Shown: in pieces, positions 1 through 13,000 of the stretch
Layout of the letters: every line of letters begins with the position of its first letter
Numbering within the stretch: the stretch's first letter is position 1
Source of the DNA: Micromussa lordhowensis
Taxonomy: Eukaryota > Cnidaria > Anthozoa > Scleractinia > Lobophylliidae
Direction: 5' to 3'
NCBI GenBank assembly: GCA_964020085.1
Contig: OZ026604.1
Location: forward strand, 16,385,858 to 16,449,857
Length of the DNA stretch: 64,000 nt
The notes under the pieces: generated by a model
What the model was told of the DNA's origin: nothing
What the model saw: the letters and a program-made list of their open reading frames with translations, nothing else
Databases searched by the model: none
Position numbers and translations under genes: made by a program

Positions 1-318
1 ACATTATTGAGTTGCTGTGGTGTGCTGTGCCATAAAGTGGGAGATACTGTGTAGCATGCAGTACACTCCCCAAGGAATATATTTAATTTCTGGAGCTTTA
101 GCCAGTCAGAAGTTCTGATAGGATTTGTGCCTTACTAGTCTATAAAAGCCAATTTTCATTGCTGCTCTTTAAGGAAGAATATTACTACAGCTGTAAGTGA
201 GATAGATAGATAGCAACCTTTATTTTAATAGGGTAACTCCTTCAGTTTTAAACAGGAAACTGGAAAAACTGATATCCTTAGAGGCCCCCATAAAATAAAC
301 TAAATTATAGAAAGTAAC

Positions 319-357
<39 letters not shown>
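319..357. repeat. (AAT)n microsatellite at the edge of an interspersed repeat
   Basis: About 13 AAT units, followed by a TATATAGCGC...GCGCTTTACA segment (about 358-415). A related GCGGTATATAC...CTATATCGCTTTACAAA segment occurs at 2661-2700, so both belong to one interspersed family whose full extent I cannot set. The 2640-3060 piece continues with a distinctive GTGACCGAAAAGGCCCTGTC block. Confidence 0.6.
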
Positions 358-1074
358 TTACTACTTATATAGCGCTATTTACAATAAAAAGATCAATAGC
401 GCTTTACAATTAATGTCTCTAAGCTATTAAAAATTAAAAAGAAAAATTACAATTCAAATTGGCTATATAAAATAAATCTCGACTACATTGAAGATTGAAA
501 ATTAAAAATAACAGTTCAATTTGACTATATAAAATAGATTGAAATTCATACTTATTGAAAAAATTGCCTAAAAAGAAGAGTCTTAATTAATAACAATAAC
601 AATAATGATCAGGTACAAACAAGCTAGACTATAAAATGAGCACCACCTACATATTCTGCACCATATTTTTTTTGGCTGTTTAGGGTTTAAAATTAAATTT
701 TTTGACTTTGGCTACAACTTTCGACTTTTTCTAACCTTTCCATCACAAGCTTGCAATTTGCAGTCACCAACAGTTTTTCTTTTTATGGTACTGGAAGTCA
801 AGATGAAAAGTCTGCTTTTGGCAAAAGGGGTCTGAATTTTCTGTCAGTGTAATTGCTTTGGCCAAAAATCAAACTTAACATTAATTTGGGAATGAGATAT
901 ATCTGACAGTGGCATGGTCCTGAATATAGTTATACCCCCACTGGTGACCAGTTGTAAAATTTTAAACATCAGTGTGAACTTTTTAGCAGCACTGGCAGTT
1001 AGGAAGGGGTGATTTCAGACTCTGCTGTTGCCCCTCTCAAATTTTAATTTTTGGGGTTTCCCACTGCCTCAGGT

Positions 1075-1785
1075 GTGTTCAGCAAAGAATGTGGTAAATG
1101 CTTTCTTCTGTTTCGTTTTAAGCCCTATTGTTGCAGTAACCAAAACCCAACTATTCGGACAGACACTTTCAAAACCTGGAAGTGAAAGTAACATAAGCTT
1201 TAACATAACTTCTGCCCTTCTCTCACGACATCTATCAACCTCCATGCAACATGTACATCCTTCATGTGGGCAACGTTTTCCAACGAGCAATTTATACACT
1301 TGCATCTATTACAATAAACATACGAAACAGACATACATTTCCAAAACCGACGGTGACACAGATCGAACGTACGTACTTCCTTCGAAACACTCTACTTGAA
1401 ATAAGCTCTTTTTACAAAAATAAACGCATTGATAAAAGCAGAAAGAATCGAGACGAAGAAACCAAATAAAATACCAGTCTAATAGATCTGTCTCTTCAGC
1501 AAATCGACTCAGAAGCATGTCCTCAGGCTCTTCTTCCTCTATACAGCTATTTGTTTAGCGTACAGCTGGGTAGCTTCTTCTTCGGTGGCAATTGGCTCTG
1601 CACTATCATCGTATGATTAGAATCTTCACTTGCCGAGTTGAAGCTAGCCTCTGAAGACTCAGAGCAACCTTCACTACTGCTTTCAGACAACTTTTCCCCA
1701 AATTGAGCTTCTGAATCGACAGACATTTCGCAGATACTTGAGCCAAAGACCGACTGAAATCCCTCTAAAATCAAGCGATCATCAA
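1075..1785 (-). pseudogene. Decayed fragment resembling P2X7-receptor C-terminal (ballast-type) domain proteins
   Basis: Read on the minus strand in ARS2 intron 8. An acidic Ser-rich stretch (SESSSEGCSESSEASFNSAS, about 1600-1700) is followed in another frame by EEEEPEDMLLSRFAEETDLL (about 1480-1540). After a possible intron comes a Cys cluster, CKCINC and then CTCCMEVDRCRERR, and PGFESVCPNSWVL (1090-1260). That order (acidic N-part, CxCxxC, CxCC, PGF..VC...WVL) resembles the zinc-binding P2X7 C-terminal domain, which is amplified in cnidarian genomes. At least two frameshifts and several stops make it non-coding. The family call is from remembered pattern and is moderate at best. Confidence 0.45.
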
Positions 1786-3183
1786 TCTCGTGTTAGGAAT
1801 ATGATGTCACAAGTAGATATGCCGCTGTGAAAATAGCGGGCTCAACTGGAACCAATTTCGAGTAATGGCGGACGAAAATTATCACTTTTCGAGCGGCGAA
1901 ATTTTAATGAAGGAAGTCTTTTTAATTTTTCCTTTTTGGACGAAAGGACATCGTACATGATGGTAAGTTATTCTGTACAAAAAAAAAGTGCGAAAAAGAA
2001 ATGTGAAATTTCGTCGCAGTGGCACTTTAAAGGCTACTGAGATCCATGTGAGATAGACCCCAGCTTCTTAGAGGGGAGAGGGGATAATGCAAATGATAGT
2101 CCTATTTTTAGATTAGCCCGTGGGATTGTTCTGCATCTGTGCGTCAACGTCGCTTCCAGCTCTGCTCTGTCTGCTTCCAGCTACATAAATATTCTATGGA
2201 TTTCTTTTACCTCTTTCGATCCTCCCTATATGTGACCCACTTTATATCGATCGATAAAAGTTCTGAAAAGATATGCTACTTGTCTTTTAGAACGCTGTCC
2301 ATAATGAAAGTTTTCAAGTAATCAAGATTCAACTCAACTCTGTTGAAGAACGATCATAACAACAAGGATTTCTCTTTCCTTTAAAAAAAATTCACCATTT
2401 TGACTTAATTTCGTTACCGGGCCTCACTCTTCCCACAGAAACCAATGGTATCCCTGAAAACTTGAAAAAAAATCATCCGCGTAAAGGCCTCTAGGCCTCT
2501 TGTTTATCATAAATTAGATGTTATGTATTATACATATTACTAGCTATAGAGTTGTAATCCTTAGGGCCGCCTGGGTTACGTTCGACGCCCCAGGCTGGCT
2601 GGATAGGGATCCATATGGCATCCATACGTTTTCACTGTCATAATAGTAATAACTTTATTTCTATAGCGGTATATACAAAAGCTCTATATCGCTTTACAAA
2701 CTAATTAATATCTAACTAACAAGAGCACTAAAACAAAGAGTCAATTGAAAGGAAGTCCAAAAAGTTTTCAATCTGGATTTAAAAACATCAGCTGATCGAC
2801 TTAATTTAATGTCTAAGGGAATTTCATTCCAGTGCTTTGGGGCAGTGACCGAAAAGGCCCTGTCCCCATAGCTCTTCAGGTGCACATTTGGTACATTTGT
2901 ACTTCTAAAAAGTGTTTGCCAGCTGACCTAAGATTTCTTGTGGGGTTGTATGGGACTATGAATATGGCCGTTCTGAACTGTATCAGATCAAATCTTCTCA
3001 CATAGCATTTACCTTTACAACAGAAAATTTGATTGGTGTTTCATAGCAGATCCAATATGATTGGTGTGACATACATACATCTCTCACTGAACCACCCATC
3101 CATAACATACCCGACGCATCGACTAAGAGATATTTTTTTTACAAAAAAATAACTCAATAATTATAACACTCGTAGCTACTGAC

Positions 3184-6100
3184 CTGGTGGAAGCAAGTTC
3201 TCCTCTACACTTGGTGCCTCAGCCTCTACCCCTGGGGGCAACAGCTCATCATCTTTTCCAGTCTCCATTGGTGACATTTCTTCCCCAGGGGGAGCAGGTT
3301 CAGGTTCTGAGTCAGATTCTGACTCACTTTCACTTTCATCGTCATCCATAGCATCATAATAATAAGGCTCGCGATGACGTCGTTTTCGCTTCTTTTTTGG
3401 CTCATCCTCCTTAGGGGAGAGTTGCAAACAAAAATAATTAAGTCCACCTGTGTTAACATACATAATGCCCTAGCTACAACAGATGTAAGGCCTTGTACAT
3501 GGTGTTGCCTACCACTCAATTTTTGGTTTTATATTGTAATCAACTTCGGATGAGTGGCAGTGCATATGTGTTCTATTTTACTATTTTGGAGTTCAGTATT
3601 AGGGCTGATACTTTCCACACTAAAAGTTGGCAGTTTGCAGTCCAAGACTGTACGTTGCATATTTGTTAGCTAACTCGCATATTTGCTAGCCAATTTGAGA
3701 TAAGGCTGAAGTACTTTGTATCTTTCCCTATTGAAACAAGGTTTCTTACGTGTTACTATGGTTAGCACCCGCGTTCCAATGTAGTGGACTCGAGTTCGAT
3801 TCCCAGAATTGTTGACTTTTTCCTTTTTTTTAAGCCACTGGTCTTTTTCTCTTCTTGTACGTTGCATATTTGTTAGCTAATTCGCATATTTGCTAGCCAA
3901 TTTGAGATAAGGCTGAAGTACTTTGTATCTTTCCCTATTGAAACAAGGTTTTTTACATGTTACTATGGTTAGCACCCGCGTTCCAATGTAGTGGACCCGA
4001 CTTCGATTCCCAGAATTGTTGACTTTTCCTTTTTTTTAAGCCACTGGTCTTTTTCTCTTCTTGTCCAACCCTTTTTTTGGTGAAGGACTTCCACAAGTAG
4101 CTGCATGTACTTATTTCAAGTTTGGAACACATGACCTTGCTGTTTCGTATAATTGACCTCAAATTACATCTAATGGTTTACATGTTGTGTGTTTGTAATA
4201 TTCGTAATAAAAAAACTCAATAGACCCCTTCACGCTACAAGGGGCATTATGGCTAATCAGGGCAAATTTACAAAGAAGCAAAGCTGTAAAGCATACATTT
4301 TTCTTTATATTTCCGTTCTGATTTCACATTTGAAGATGAAACATATTGTAAATGGAGAAACCCCTTTTCTAGGTTTAACAGACTTTTCTGATCATGAGCT
4401 GATCAAGAGATTGTTGAGGGCGTATAAATTTTTTTACGGTTGAAACCGAATAATTTGATCAAATCTTAGCCACTCAAGCCACAAAAAGAAACATCTCCGA
4501 AACTCCCACAAGTAGGCTAATGCCTACAGTAGCTCAATCGATTCAAAAACGCTGGTGAACATAGAAAAGGGGTTTCTCTATTTACAGTTAAAGTTTCTTC
4601 TCTAAAATTAAACTCATAACGGAAATATGAAGAAAAACATATTATTTGCTGCTTTGTTTCTTTGCAGGATTGTCTTGATTACCCATAATGCCCCTTAGAG
4701 CGTGAAGGGGTCTATTTCTCTGAAGATCTTTTGCTGCTACCCTATGGGCGGAGTTGCTTCGATCTTATTTGCAACCTATTCGCACTTGATCTAATGGCAC
4801 TAAGTCATGTAAAGCAGACTAGGCTTTCATCTTCAGGCGAGAAGAAAATATGTTGGGCAAGGCAACAAGAAGTTTTCAAGGTAGAGAAGCTCAATCGAGA
4901 ATGAGTAAATCCATCGGAGCAATGCAGTTCATGTAATGGAGGTTTGCCAGTTCTCCTAGCTCATGTAGAATGCACGAAAAGTCATTCTTTTTCTCTTAAA
5001 GACTGCTGTTATAACAAGTATTGCCAGAAGTCAGTATGGTAACTTGTTTAACTAGAATAACCCACAAGCCACACATGTCAATCATCAACCACTGGGAAAT
5101 CAATGGATTTGGTCATAGAGCACTTTATTCTTGTCCCCTGACTGCTTGATAATGTATTGATATTGTAATGAAAAGTATATTTGATCACTCTTGGGAATTA
5201 ATTTAGTGGAATTTTGGGAGGAATGCTGTGGGAACACAAACCCCAGGTGAGTGTTTCCACAGCTTTTTTGAGTTCTCCCAAACTTTCATGAGTGTTTCTG
5301 TAACTCGATAGAAACACGGAGAGCATGTTTTCTACTTCTTTTAGAAAACACCACAACAAAAAATGGAAAACAACTTGTTTACTTTGATCATAAAAATGTA
5401 AATTCTCTTGTGCTTGTTCTGTGTTTCTATCGAGTTATAGAAACACAATCTTTAACCAATCAGTGCGCATATTTTCTTAGGGCTGTTTTCTAAAGGGTTT
5501 TATTTAACTAATTTGTTAAGGTTACCGTGCACCTTCAGGGGTGTCTCGCGTGTAAGCGATGTAGCACGTCCAGTTTAAACTGTAGATACCTAAACCCCTA
5601 TATCGAATTAAAGCTTACAGAGCTGGCTATCCAACTATACATGTACCAACAATTTTGAAATAAAATGAATTTTCAAATTTTTCACCACTTCTAAATGCGA
5701 GCGTCCGAATTATCTTTTCAACGCTACAAGTCAAAGTGAATTTTGTCTTTTGCTAATTTAATTTGTTCCTCAGTTTCCGGACCCAAAGCACTAAAAAAAT
5801 GTGTCTGCATTTTGCCATACTCAGTTACAGTGAAAAGTTATGGAACGTTTTTGAAATAGTATTAGAAAAGTGTGAAGTGTTTGTACAAAAATCGCTCCCA
5901 TTGAAAAAATATTTTGAAAGAAAAAATTAACAGACATGTTTTTGTTGTTTATGTGTTAATCTACCCACTGTCAAAATTTTGGGACAATCGGACAGATTCC
6001 CTGTGAGTTTTAGCTCTTTATAGTGTCCACTTCAAGTGAAAAAATTGATTCAAGAAAACAGCGCTAAATGTGTCAATCACACGGGTAACTTTTACTTCTG

Positions 6101-8991
6101 GCCAAAACTTAAAACCGCCATTTCTCCGCCATCATTTATTATTTTTGAGAATTTTTTTGTAGATGAAAGTTCATGCTTAGACCTATACATTAACCTAAAA
6201 TTCAAAATTTCAACAAAATGGTCGGTCTGAAGGTGCATGGTAACCTTAAGTGCATATAATCGGGGAATATTGCTTGAGTTATTTTTTCCCAAGTTGATGC
6301 ACCTCTCCTGTGGGTAAGTCCATATTTACTCACCTTTTTAGTAGCTTGGTGTTGTGCAGTCTGATCCTTGCTTGGTTGAGATGTTTGTGGTAGTTGTTGT
6401 TGATTCTGTAAATATTCCTTAGAGTACTGGTCTTGCTGTGGTTTCTGTTGAGCATCATAGTTACCATAATACTACAAGAAATACCAGATGCATGCCAGTG
6501 AATGCATGGAATAAATCATATCATCATTTGATGCATTTTCCCTTCCTTTTCACTGGCCGAGAGCCCACTGTTAGACCTGCAAATAACTGCCTACAAATAA
6601 CGGTCTCCTTATGCATAGTACTGTCTAAATGTGTTGGCTGCAAATAATATTCTGCTCATGCATAATTGAAACCACCCTCTTGTGTGAAAAAGGGCAGATT
6701 GCTTCCCTAAGCTGTCAGGGAGTGCTTAAATATGAAAACAAACTTGGTGATCAAAAAATGATAAAACAATAATTGTCTCTCCGCGGATGAACACTTATCA
6801 TGTCACTTTAAACCAAATCAGTTTAACCCAAAATATCCCAAAATATTGTTACAGTACAGGTCAGAGATAAGCAGCCTACGCACACGCAAAACACATGCAC
6901 CATTTTCCCACAAACGCGTGTCAAAAAAACATGTGCGACAATGCACGTTTACGTGCATTTGATACGCATGTTTCCTTTTGTTATTCACTTTCATAACTGT
7001 GCTTTGTGTGGCATTCTTCTTTACAACAGAAAACAAAACAAAAAGGAATTCCCACAAATGCCGCTAAAAGGATTTCTCCGCCGACAAAGCAACAGCCGAT
7101 ACGTTTTTCCTTTGCTGTGTTTTTCGATCGGGCTCTACAATCATATCACTAAACGAATGAAAAACAAGTTTGAATTTTCATATATCTGGTTCTACAAGTC
7201 AAAAGCAAGGTCTTAGAACGGGAAAACGCGTTGTTGTTGGAGTTTTAATTTGTAATTAAATTTATTTTGACGCGCCAGACATGAACAGTGCTTGCCAGCG
7301 AACTTGAATTACGTTGTTTTCAACACGGCATGCGACGTAACATTTGTTGTTGTCATGATTTTGTGACATAAAGTTTGAGAAAAGAAACTGATTCTTATCT
7401 CTAATTCTGTAAGGCGTCAGAAAGTGCTTGAAATAGGAAATGTTTCTTTGTTTAGCTTTTATTGGAAATGAAATCTATATTGACAAGACAGACATAACAA
7501 ATTTTTGCGAGCGTATGAAAAGTCATGTTAATTCAGATGGGTGATGCGTGATAACAGATTCTTTTGATGATTTCTTGATCGGAATTTCAAGTTTTGAATT
7601 TTCATATCTCTGGTTCTACAAGGCGCAAGAGAGCGCTTGAAATGGGAAAGTGTTCCATCGTTTAAGCTTTTATTTGAAAATGAAATTCATTTTGACACGC
7701 CAGACATGAAGAGTTTCTGTGAGCGAATTGTAATGACAAGCGACGCATCATGTGTGATAGCCGATTCTGTTGACAATTTCGCGACCGGAAGTTTTGAATT
7801 TTCATATCTCTGGTTTTATAAGGCGTAAGAAAGGTATACATGTATATGGGGTACTCACATCTGATGTTAAACAAAACAAAAGGGAAAGAGAGCTACCAGA
7901 AAATCTTCAAGAGTGATCGTGCAGGATCATTCAGGACAATACCCAGTCAAATAGTTAGAAAATATTGGACTGGCAATGGGGAAATGTGATCGTTTGATTT
8001 AAGTTATTGACCATCTGAGCTAACTTAGTCCCTCACTTACTTTGCTTTTGCTTCACTACAGTACATCTAGGGCAATACTGGGCCACCTACATGTCAACTA
8101 CTTAACTACTAAATGTGTCAGATTTGTCATTCCTTGTGTCAACTGGATAAGAGGGAACACAGTCAACTCTGTACCTGTTGCTGATAATAGAGCTGTTGTT
8201 GGTGATAGTACTGCTGGGCTTGCTGCTGCAATTTTTGCTGTTCAGGTGTTGGATTAGCCACAGACATAACCTTCACATCTCCGTTCTCTTTCTTTTTTGA
8301 TGCTGCTTTTACCGATGCTGGTGGAGGGGCAGAAGGCAGAGGAACGGCTGACGGGGATACAGGACCAGCCTCGGCAATGTTATCTGATAATAATAAAACA
8401 TACATTGATTGTAAATCAATACTCAACACAGCAGTAGTTACTTGACAGGGCAAGATGGCAATGGTTTACAGGACTTGCACTTTCCTGGAAAATATTACTT
8501 CCAGTTGTGAATGGATCAATGCACTTACTTAGAGTGGTTTAGAACTATTAACAGTGGAACTGCAGTAAAGTGAAAAGTGAATATCTGACTCCTGCAGGGC
8601 CAAGAGCTTGCGAGATCCAAAACCCATTGTATCTGAATTTAGTTGTAGTCTTTCTATCTCTTTTAAGATTTTTTATATACTAGGTTTTTTAGATTTTTGC
8701 ATTTTTATTAATGATCCAACCCAGGCAACCACACCAGCAGGACATGCTCAGTGATTTCTGTGTGTTTGTTTTGTTTTTAATTGATTTGTCGTTTCAGTCT
8801 ATGAGGGGACAAGACAGAATAAATATAACAAATAAAATAATAAAATAATACTTTGTTCCAATAGCTTTGTTCTAATGCAGTTAAATACAATTTAACAGAG
8901 TTAACAACAAAGAGAGCCTGCATTATTAATAACAATAATACCAGTAATACTAATAAATAATAATAATTAACAATAATTCCATGAGCGCGCA

Positions 8992-9022
<31 letters not shown>

Positions 9023-10000
9023 TTGAGAATTTAATAATAATAATTATACATTGTACTCATTATCAGCATTCTGATTGGCCAAGAGCCCCCTGTTTATTTT
9101 GAGAATTCGCGTGATTTTGTGGACAAGCATGATTCCTCAAAGTCAAATTCAGTTTGTTGTTGAAAACATTCTGTTAGGTAAATAAAGTGTTGCAAAAATT
9201 TAATAGTTGTTTTGATTTATTAATGCACGTCGACATAAGCAAAATTTTCACGGGAATTTTAATGCTTTCTTACCGGTAGTTACATTTTGTACAATTTTCA
9301 CCTTTGAAGAGTGTCATTCCGAACTTTGTGGCGTGTTTGGTATTCCTCGGAATGGCATTTTCTTTCATGAAATTAATTTCCTCTTCAGGCACATTGATAA
9401 AGCTCGAGGCGGCCATTTTGAAAATTTGTCCTCCCACTATAATCACCTCGCCAGAGGTAATTATAGCGGAATATGACGCCATTCTCGGCCAATGAGAGCG
9501 CAAGGATTTCTATAATCACCTGAATAATTATTATACTAAATTCAGATATCGCTTTAAATTACAATTAAACTTTTATGATAGAATGGTCATGTATGAGAGA
9601 ATGTTATTTCAAACATTGTTTCTTTTCTCCCGAGAAAGTAAAATAGTTAAGTTCAACTGAACATCATTTTGGCCAAAAGCAACATTACAAAAAGTATAGT
9701 TGTCCTGGGCACTTTTCCTCAATAAGGAATGGCTGTGAAAGGCATAATTATATAAGATGTTAACTACAATGTAGTTACCATAATTTTTACTGTCCTTGTC
9801 AGTCTGAAGAGCTGCTGGTTCTGTTGACAAGTCCATAGTCCTTTCCTTCTTCTCTTCAGCTGACAAATCTGTTATGTCATCACCGCGTGGAGACATCAGA
9901 GCCTGGTTAGATGAAGATCGCCTTCGTTCAGGAGGGGGAGTGGGTGGACAGTCCAACACAGCCAAATCACTGTCTGCACCTCCTTCTAACTTGATAACAA
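3184..10000 (-). CDS. SRRT: ARS2 exons 5-8: variable linker before the RRM
   Basis: Exons are 10000-9779, 8383-8175, 6471-6334 and 3409-3184. Exon 5 opens [17 protein letters not shown], completing the N-terminal core, and then gives a Pro/Ser-rich segment ([14 protein letters not shown]) and Lys/Glu-rich sequence. Exons 6 and 7 encode Ala/Pro and Gln/Tyr-rich sequence ([18 protein letters not shown], then [13 protein letters not shown]) with no vertebrate counterpart that I recognise. Exon 8 returns to family features: a basic [10 protein letters not shown] cluster (possible nuclear localisation signal) followed by an [11 protein letters not shown] acidic run, matching the KKRNRKH...SESESESE block just before the RRM. 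Exons 6 and 7 total 347 bases and are the least certain, but phase is kept throughout. Confidence 0.85.
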
Positions 10001-13000
10001 CTAATGACAACAACAACAACAACAACAGCATGAAATGAAGGGTACCAGAGAATCAGAAATATGATGTGGATGTTTGTGTCAAACTCATTTCACATGAATT
10101 TCAAGGTACTGCTGGGATACTATCCCATTGATCTTTGCTCCTGTGACTCAAAGCTTGAGCACAATTTTAGAACAACTGTTAGGGAACTGTCGCGCATTTC
10201 TGAGCATTACAATTTTTACAGAATCACAGGTACTGAGTATTTGATAATGGTTCTTAGTACCACTCAGCTGTGTGATTGGTTCTCTCATCATTTTCTGTTT
10301 TGCTGATAGACAACAATTGCACACATGCTGGTCTTCAAACTGAATGTTAGGCTTTAAAATACCCAACACTGTAGGTTTTGTGCTGAAAACCTTTAGTGTC
10401 TACAAAAGCAATTAGACTAATCACCCTCATTTTCTATGAGTGATAATCAACTCAGCTTCACTTTGTTGAGTATTTGAACATAGAAAACTCTGATTCGTAG
10501 TCTAATAGGCCACATGTGATATATCAATATTCTAACATGGCTCCGAGGCTTTCAGCACAGACTTCTATATTTGGTGGTGTTTTCTTTGTATCCAAGTCTC
10601 TTTTGGGAATTGTAAGACAAAAGAAAATACATTGTATTTACAAGTTTTAGCCAAAAGCCTTGGAGCCATGCTGGATTATTGATATATTGAATGTGGCCTT
10701 TAAATATGATTGGCAACTGGCTTGGCACTCATATTTAGCAAACATTCAGTACAAAACATTCAGAGAGATGTTTAGAGCTACATGTAGACTGACATGACAT
10801 CAATATTTTCGCAATTTCATCTCAGAATTCTATGACATTCTTATTGAATGATAGGTGACAGTTTTCTTCAAATGTATTGTTGCATTCACATGAAAGCCAA
10901 ACTAGATGCTCTAAGAGCATTCTCTGGTTCTACAAGGCGTAAGAGAGCGTTTGAAATGGGACAGTGTTCTGTTGTTTAAGCTTTTATTTGAAATGAAATT
11001 CATTTTGATGCGCCAGACATGAAGAGTTTTTGTGAGCGAATTGTTTTTAAGACAAGCGACGCGTCATGTGTGATAACCGATTCTTCTGACGATTTCGTGA
11101 CGGGAAGTTTTGAATTTTCATATCCCTGGTTTTATAAGGCGTAAGAAAACTCTTGAAACGGGAAAATGTCCCATTGTTAAAGCTCTTATTTAAAATGAAA
11201 TTCATTTTGACGCGCCTTACATGAAGAGCTTTTGCGAGCGAATTGTAATAAAGACAAGCGATGTGTCATGTGTGATAACCGATTCTTTTGATGATTTCGC
11301 AATGGGAAGTTTTGAATGTTCAAATCTCTGGTTTTATAACACGTAAGAAAGCGCTTGAAATGGGAAAATGTTCCATTGTTTAAGCTCTTGTTGGAAATGA
11401 AATTATTTTTCACATGCTAGACAAAACGGGTTTTTGTAAGCGGATTACATCTCTCTCATTTTTACAAAGACATGCGACTTGCGTTGACATGTGTGACAAT
11501 AATAGCAACCCATTCTTTTGACGATTTTGCGACAAGAAGTTTTGAATTTTCGTATCTGGTTTTATAAGGCACAAGAACCGCGGTGCGGTTGTAAACCGCG
11601 CTTTAAAAACACGCGGTTTGTCTGCGAAACGTGACTCTCCTGCCCTTCAGCAAATATACGAAAAAAGGAGTATCTGATTACATTCTTTGCATAGCGCGAG
11701 TTTAGCGTGACTTGTAATCGGAGAATTTTGTTTACGTCTAATGAAAAAATACCTTGACCTTTCAATATAAATTTTACATATGGGTTTTTGACGAGCACTA
11801 AGGCCAAGTTTCAACTTTTTTTCCCCAGAAAATTCCACCATTGCTTCTGGTGAACTATACACGATCTTACATTTATCACTGTCAGCGTATTCCATGGCCA
11901 GACGTAATACCTTTTTAGCGCATTGAATATTCCCTTTGAAAGTGAACAGAAACAATGCAAACATTCCAGATTACAAAATGTTCTGTTTTGCACGCAAAAT
12001 GAAAATACAGCTTAACTCTGGATAATTTCAGCCTTACTAGCCAGCAGCTGGTCCCAAATTAGATGCTTTATCCTTGCAAATGTCCTGACGTCCATCGCCG
12101 AAGGCCGCCATTTTTTTGTGTAAACAGTTAATTCGCTAACTTGACAAAACCCTCCTGAGGGGGAGATATGACGAAAAGAGCTGAGAAATGGCCTGTAATT
12201 GGCTGATGATGACATCATCCGGGGAAGACAATTGGCCGTGGGAGTTTGGGTCTGCTCACCGACAAAAAAAAAAAACCGAAGGCAGAGCAAGAAACCGCCC
12301 AGCCGTAGGTTTAATAAGAAAGCGCTTGAAACGGGAAAATGTTCCGTTGTTTAAGCTCTTACTGGAAATTAAATTATTTTTGATGTGCCAGACAAGACGG
12401 GTTTTTGTGAGCGGATTACATCTCTCATTTTTACAAAAACATGCGACTTGCATCAACTTGTGTGACAATAATAGTAACCGATTCTTTTGACGATTTCACA
12501 ACAAGAAGTTTTGAATCTTCTGGTCTCTGGTTCTACAAAGCATAAGAGAGTGCTTAAAATGGGAAAGGGTTAACATTTTAACACGTCTGACGTAAATATT
12601 GGGCAAGCAAAATAATTGTTGCCATGTTATTTTAATCAAGACACACGACATGTCACATGTGATTTTGCAATGGGAAGTTTGGAGTTTTTATCCTTGGTTC
12701 TTGATGGCGTAAGCATACAACACAATGTAATTCAGCTTGAAGTAGAGAGCATTGATGCCGTGTCTGGCGAAACATGATGACAAACAGCCATCAAAACTAA
12801 CAATAAAATAATTACAATAGGCAAACAATAGGCTAACTCATAAATACTAATGACTTTGTTTCATGCAGACGCATGTGTGTTTGACACGCAGGTGCATTTT
12901 ACACGTGCATTTTGGTCTTCGACCTGTACTATAGTCAACTTCCACAAAAATTATTGTTATTATTTGAAACCTCCTAAGAGTATGGTTTTTCAGAAAAAAC

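Noticed and set aside
6941..7216. Short frames within 6818-7216 as genes
   Set aside because: They overlap on opposite strands, differ between units of the tandem repeat, and show no family motifs.
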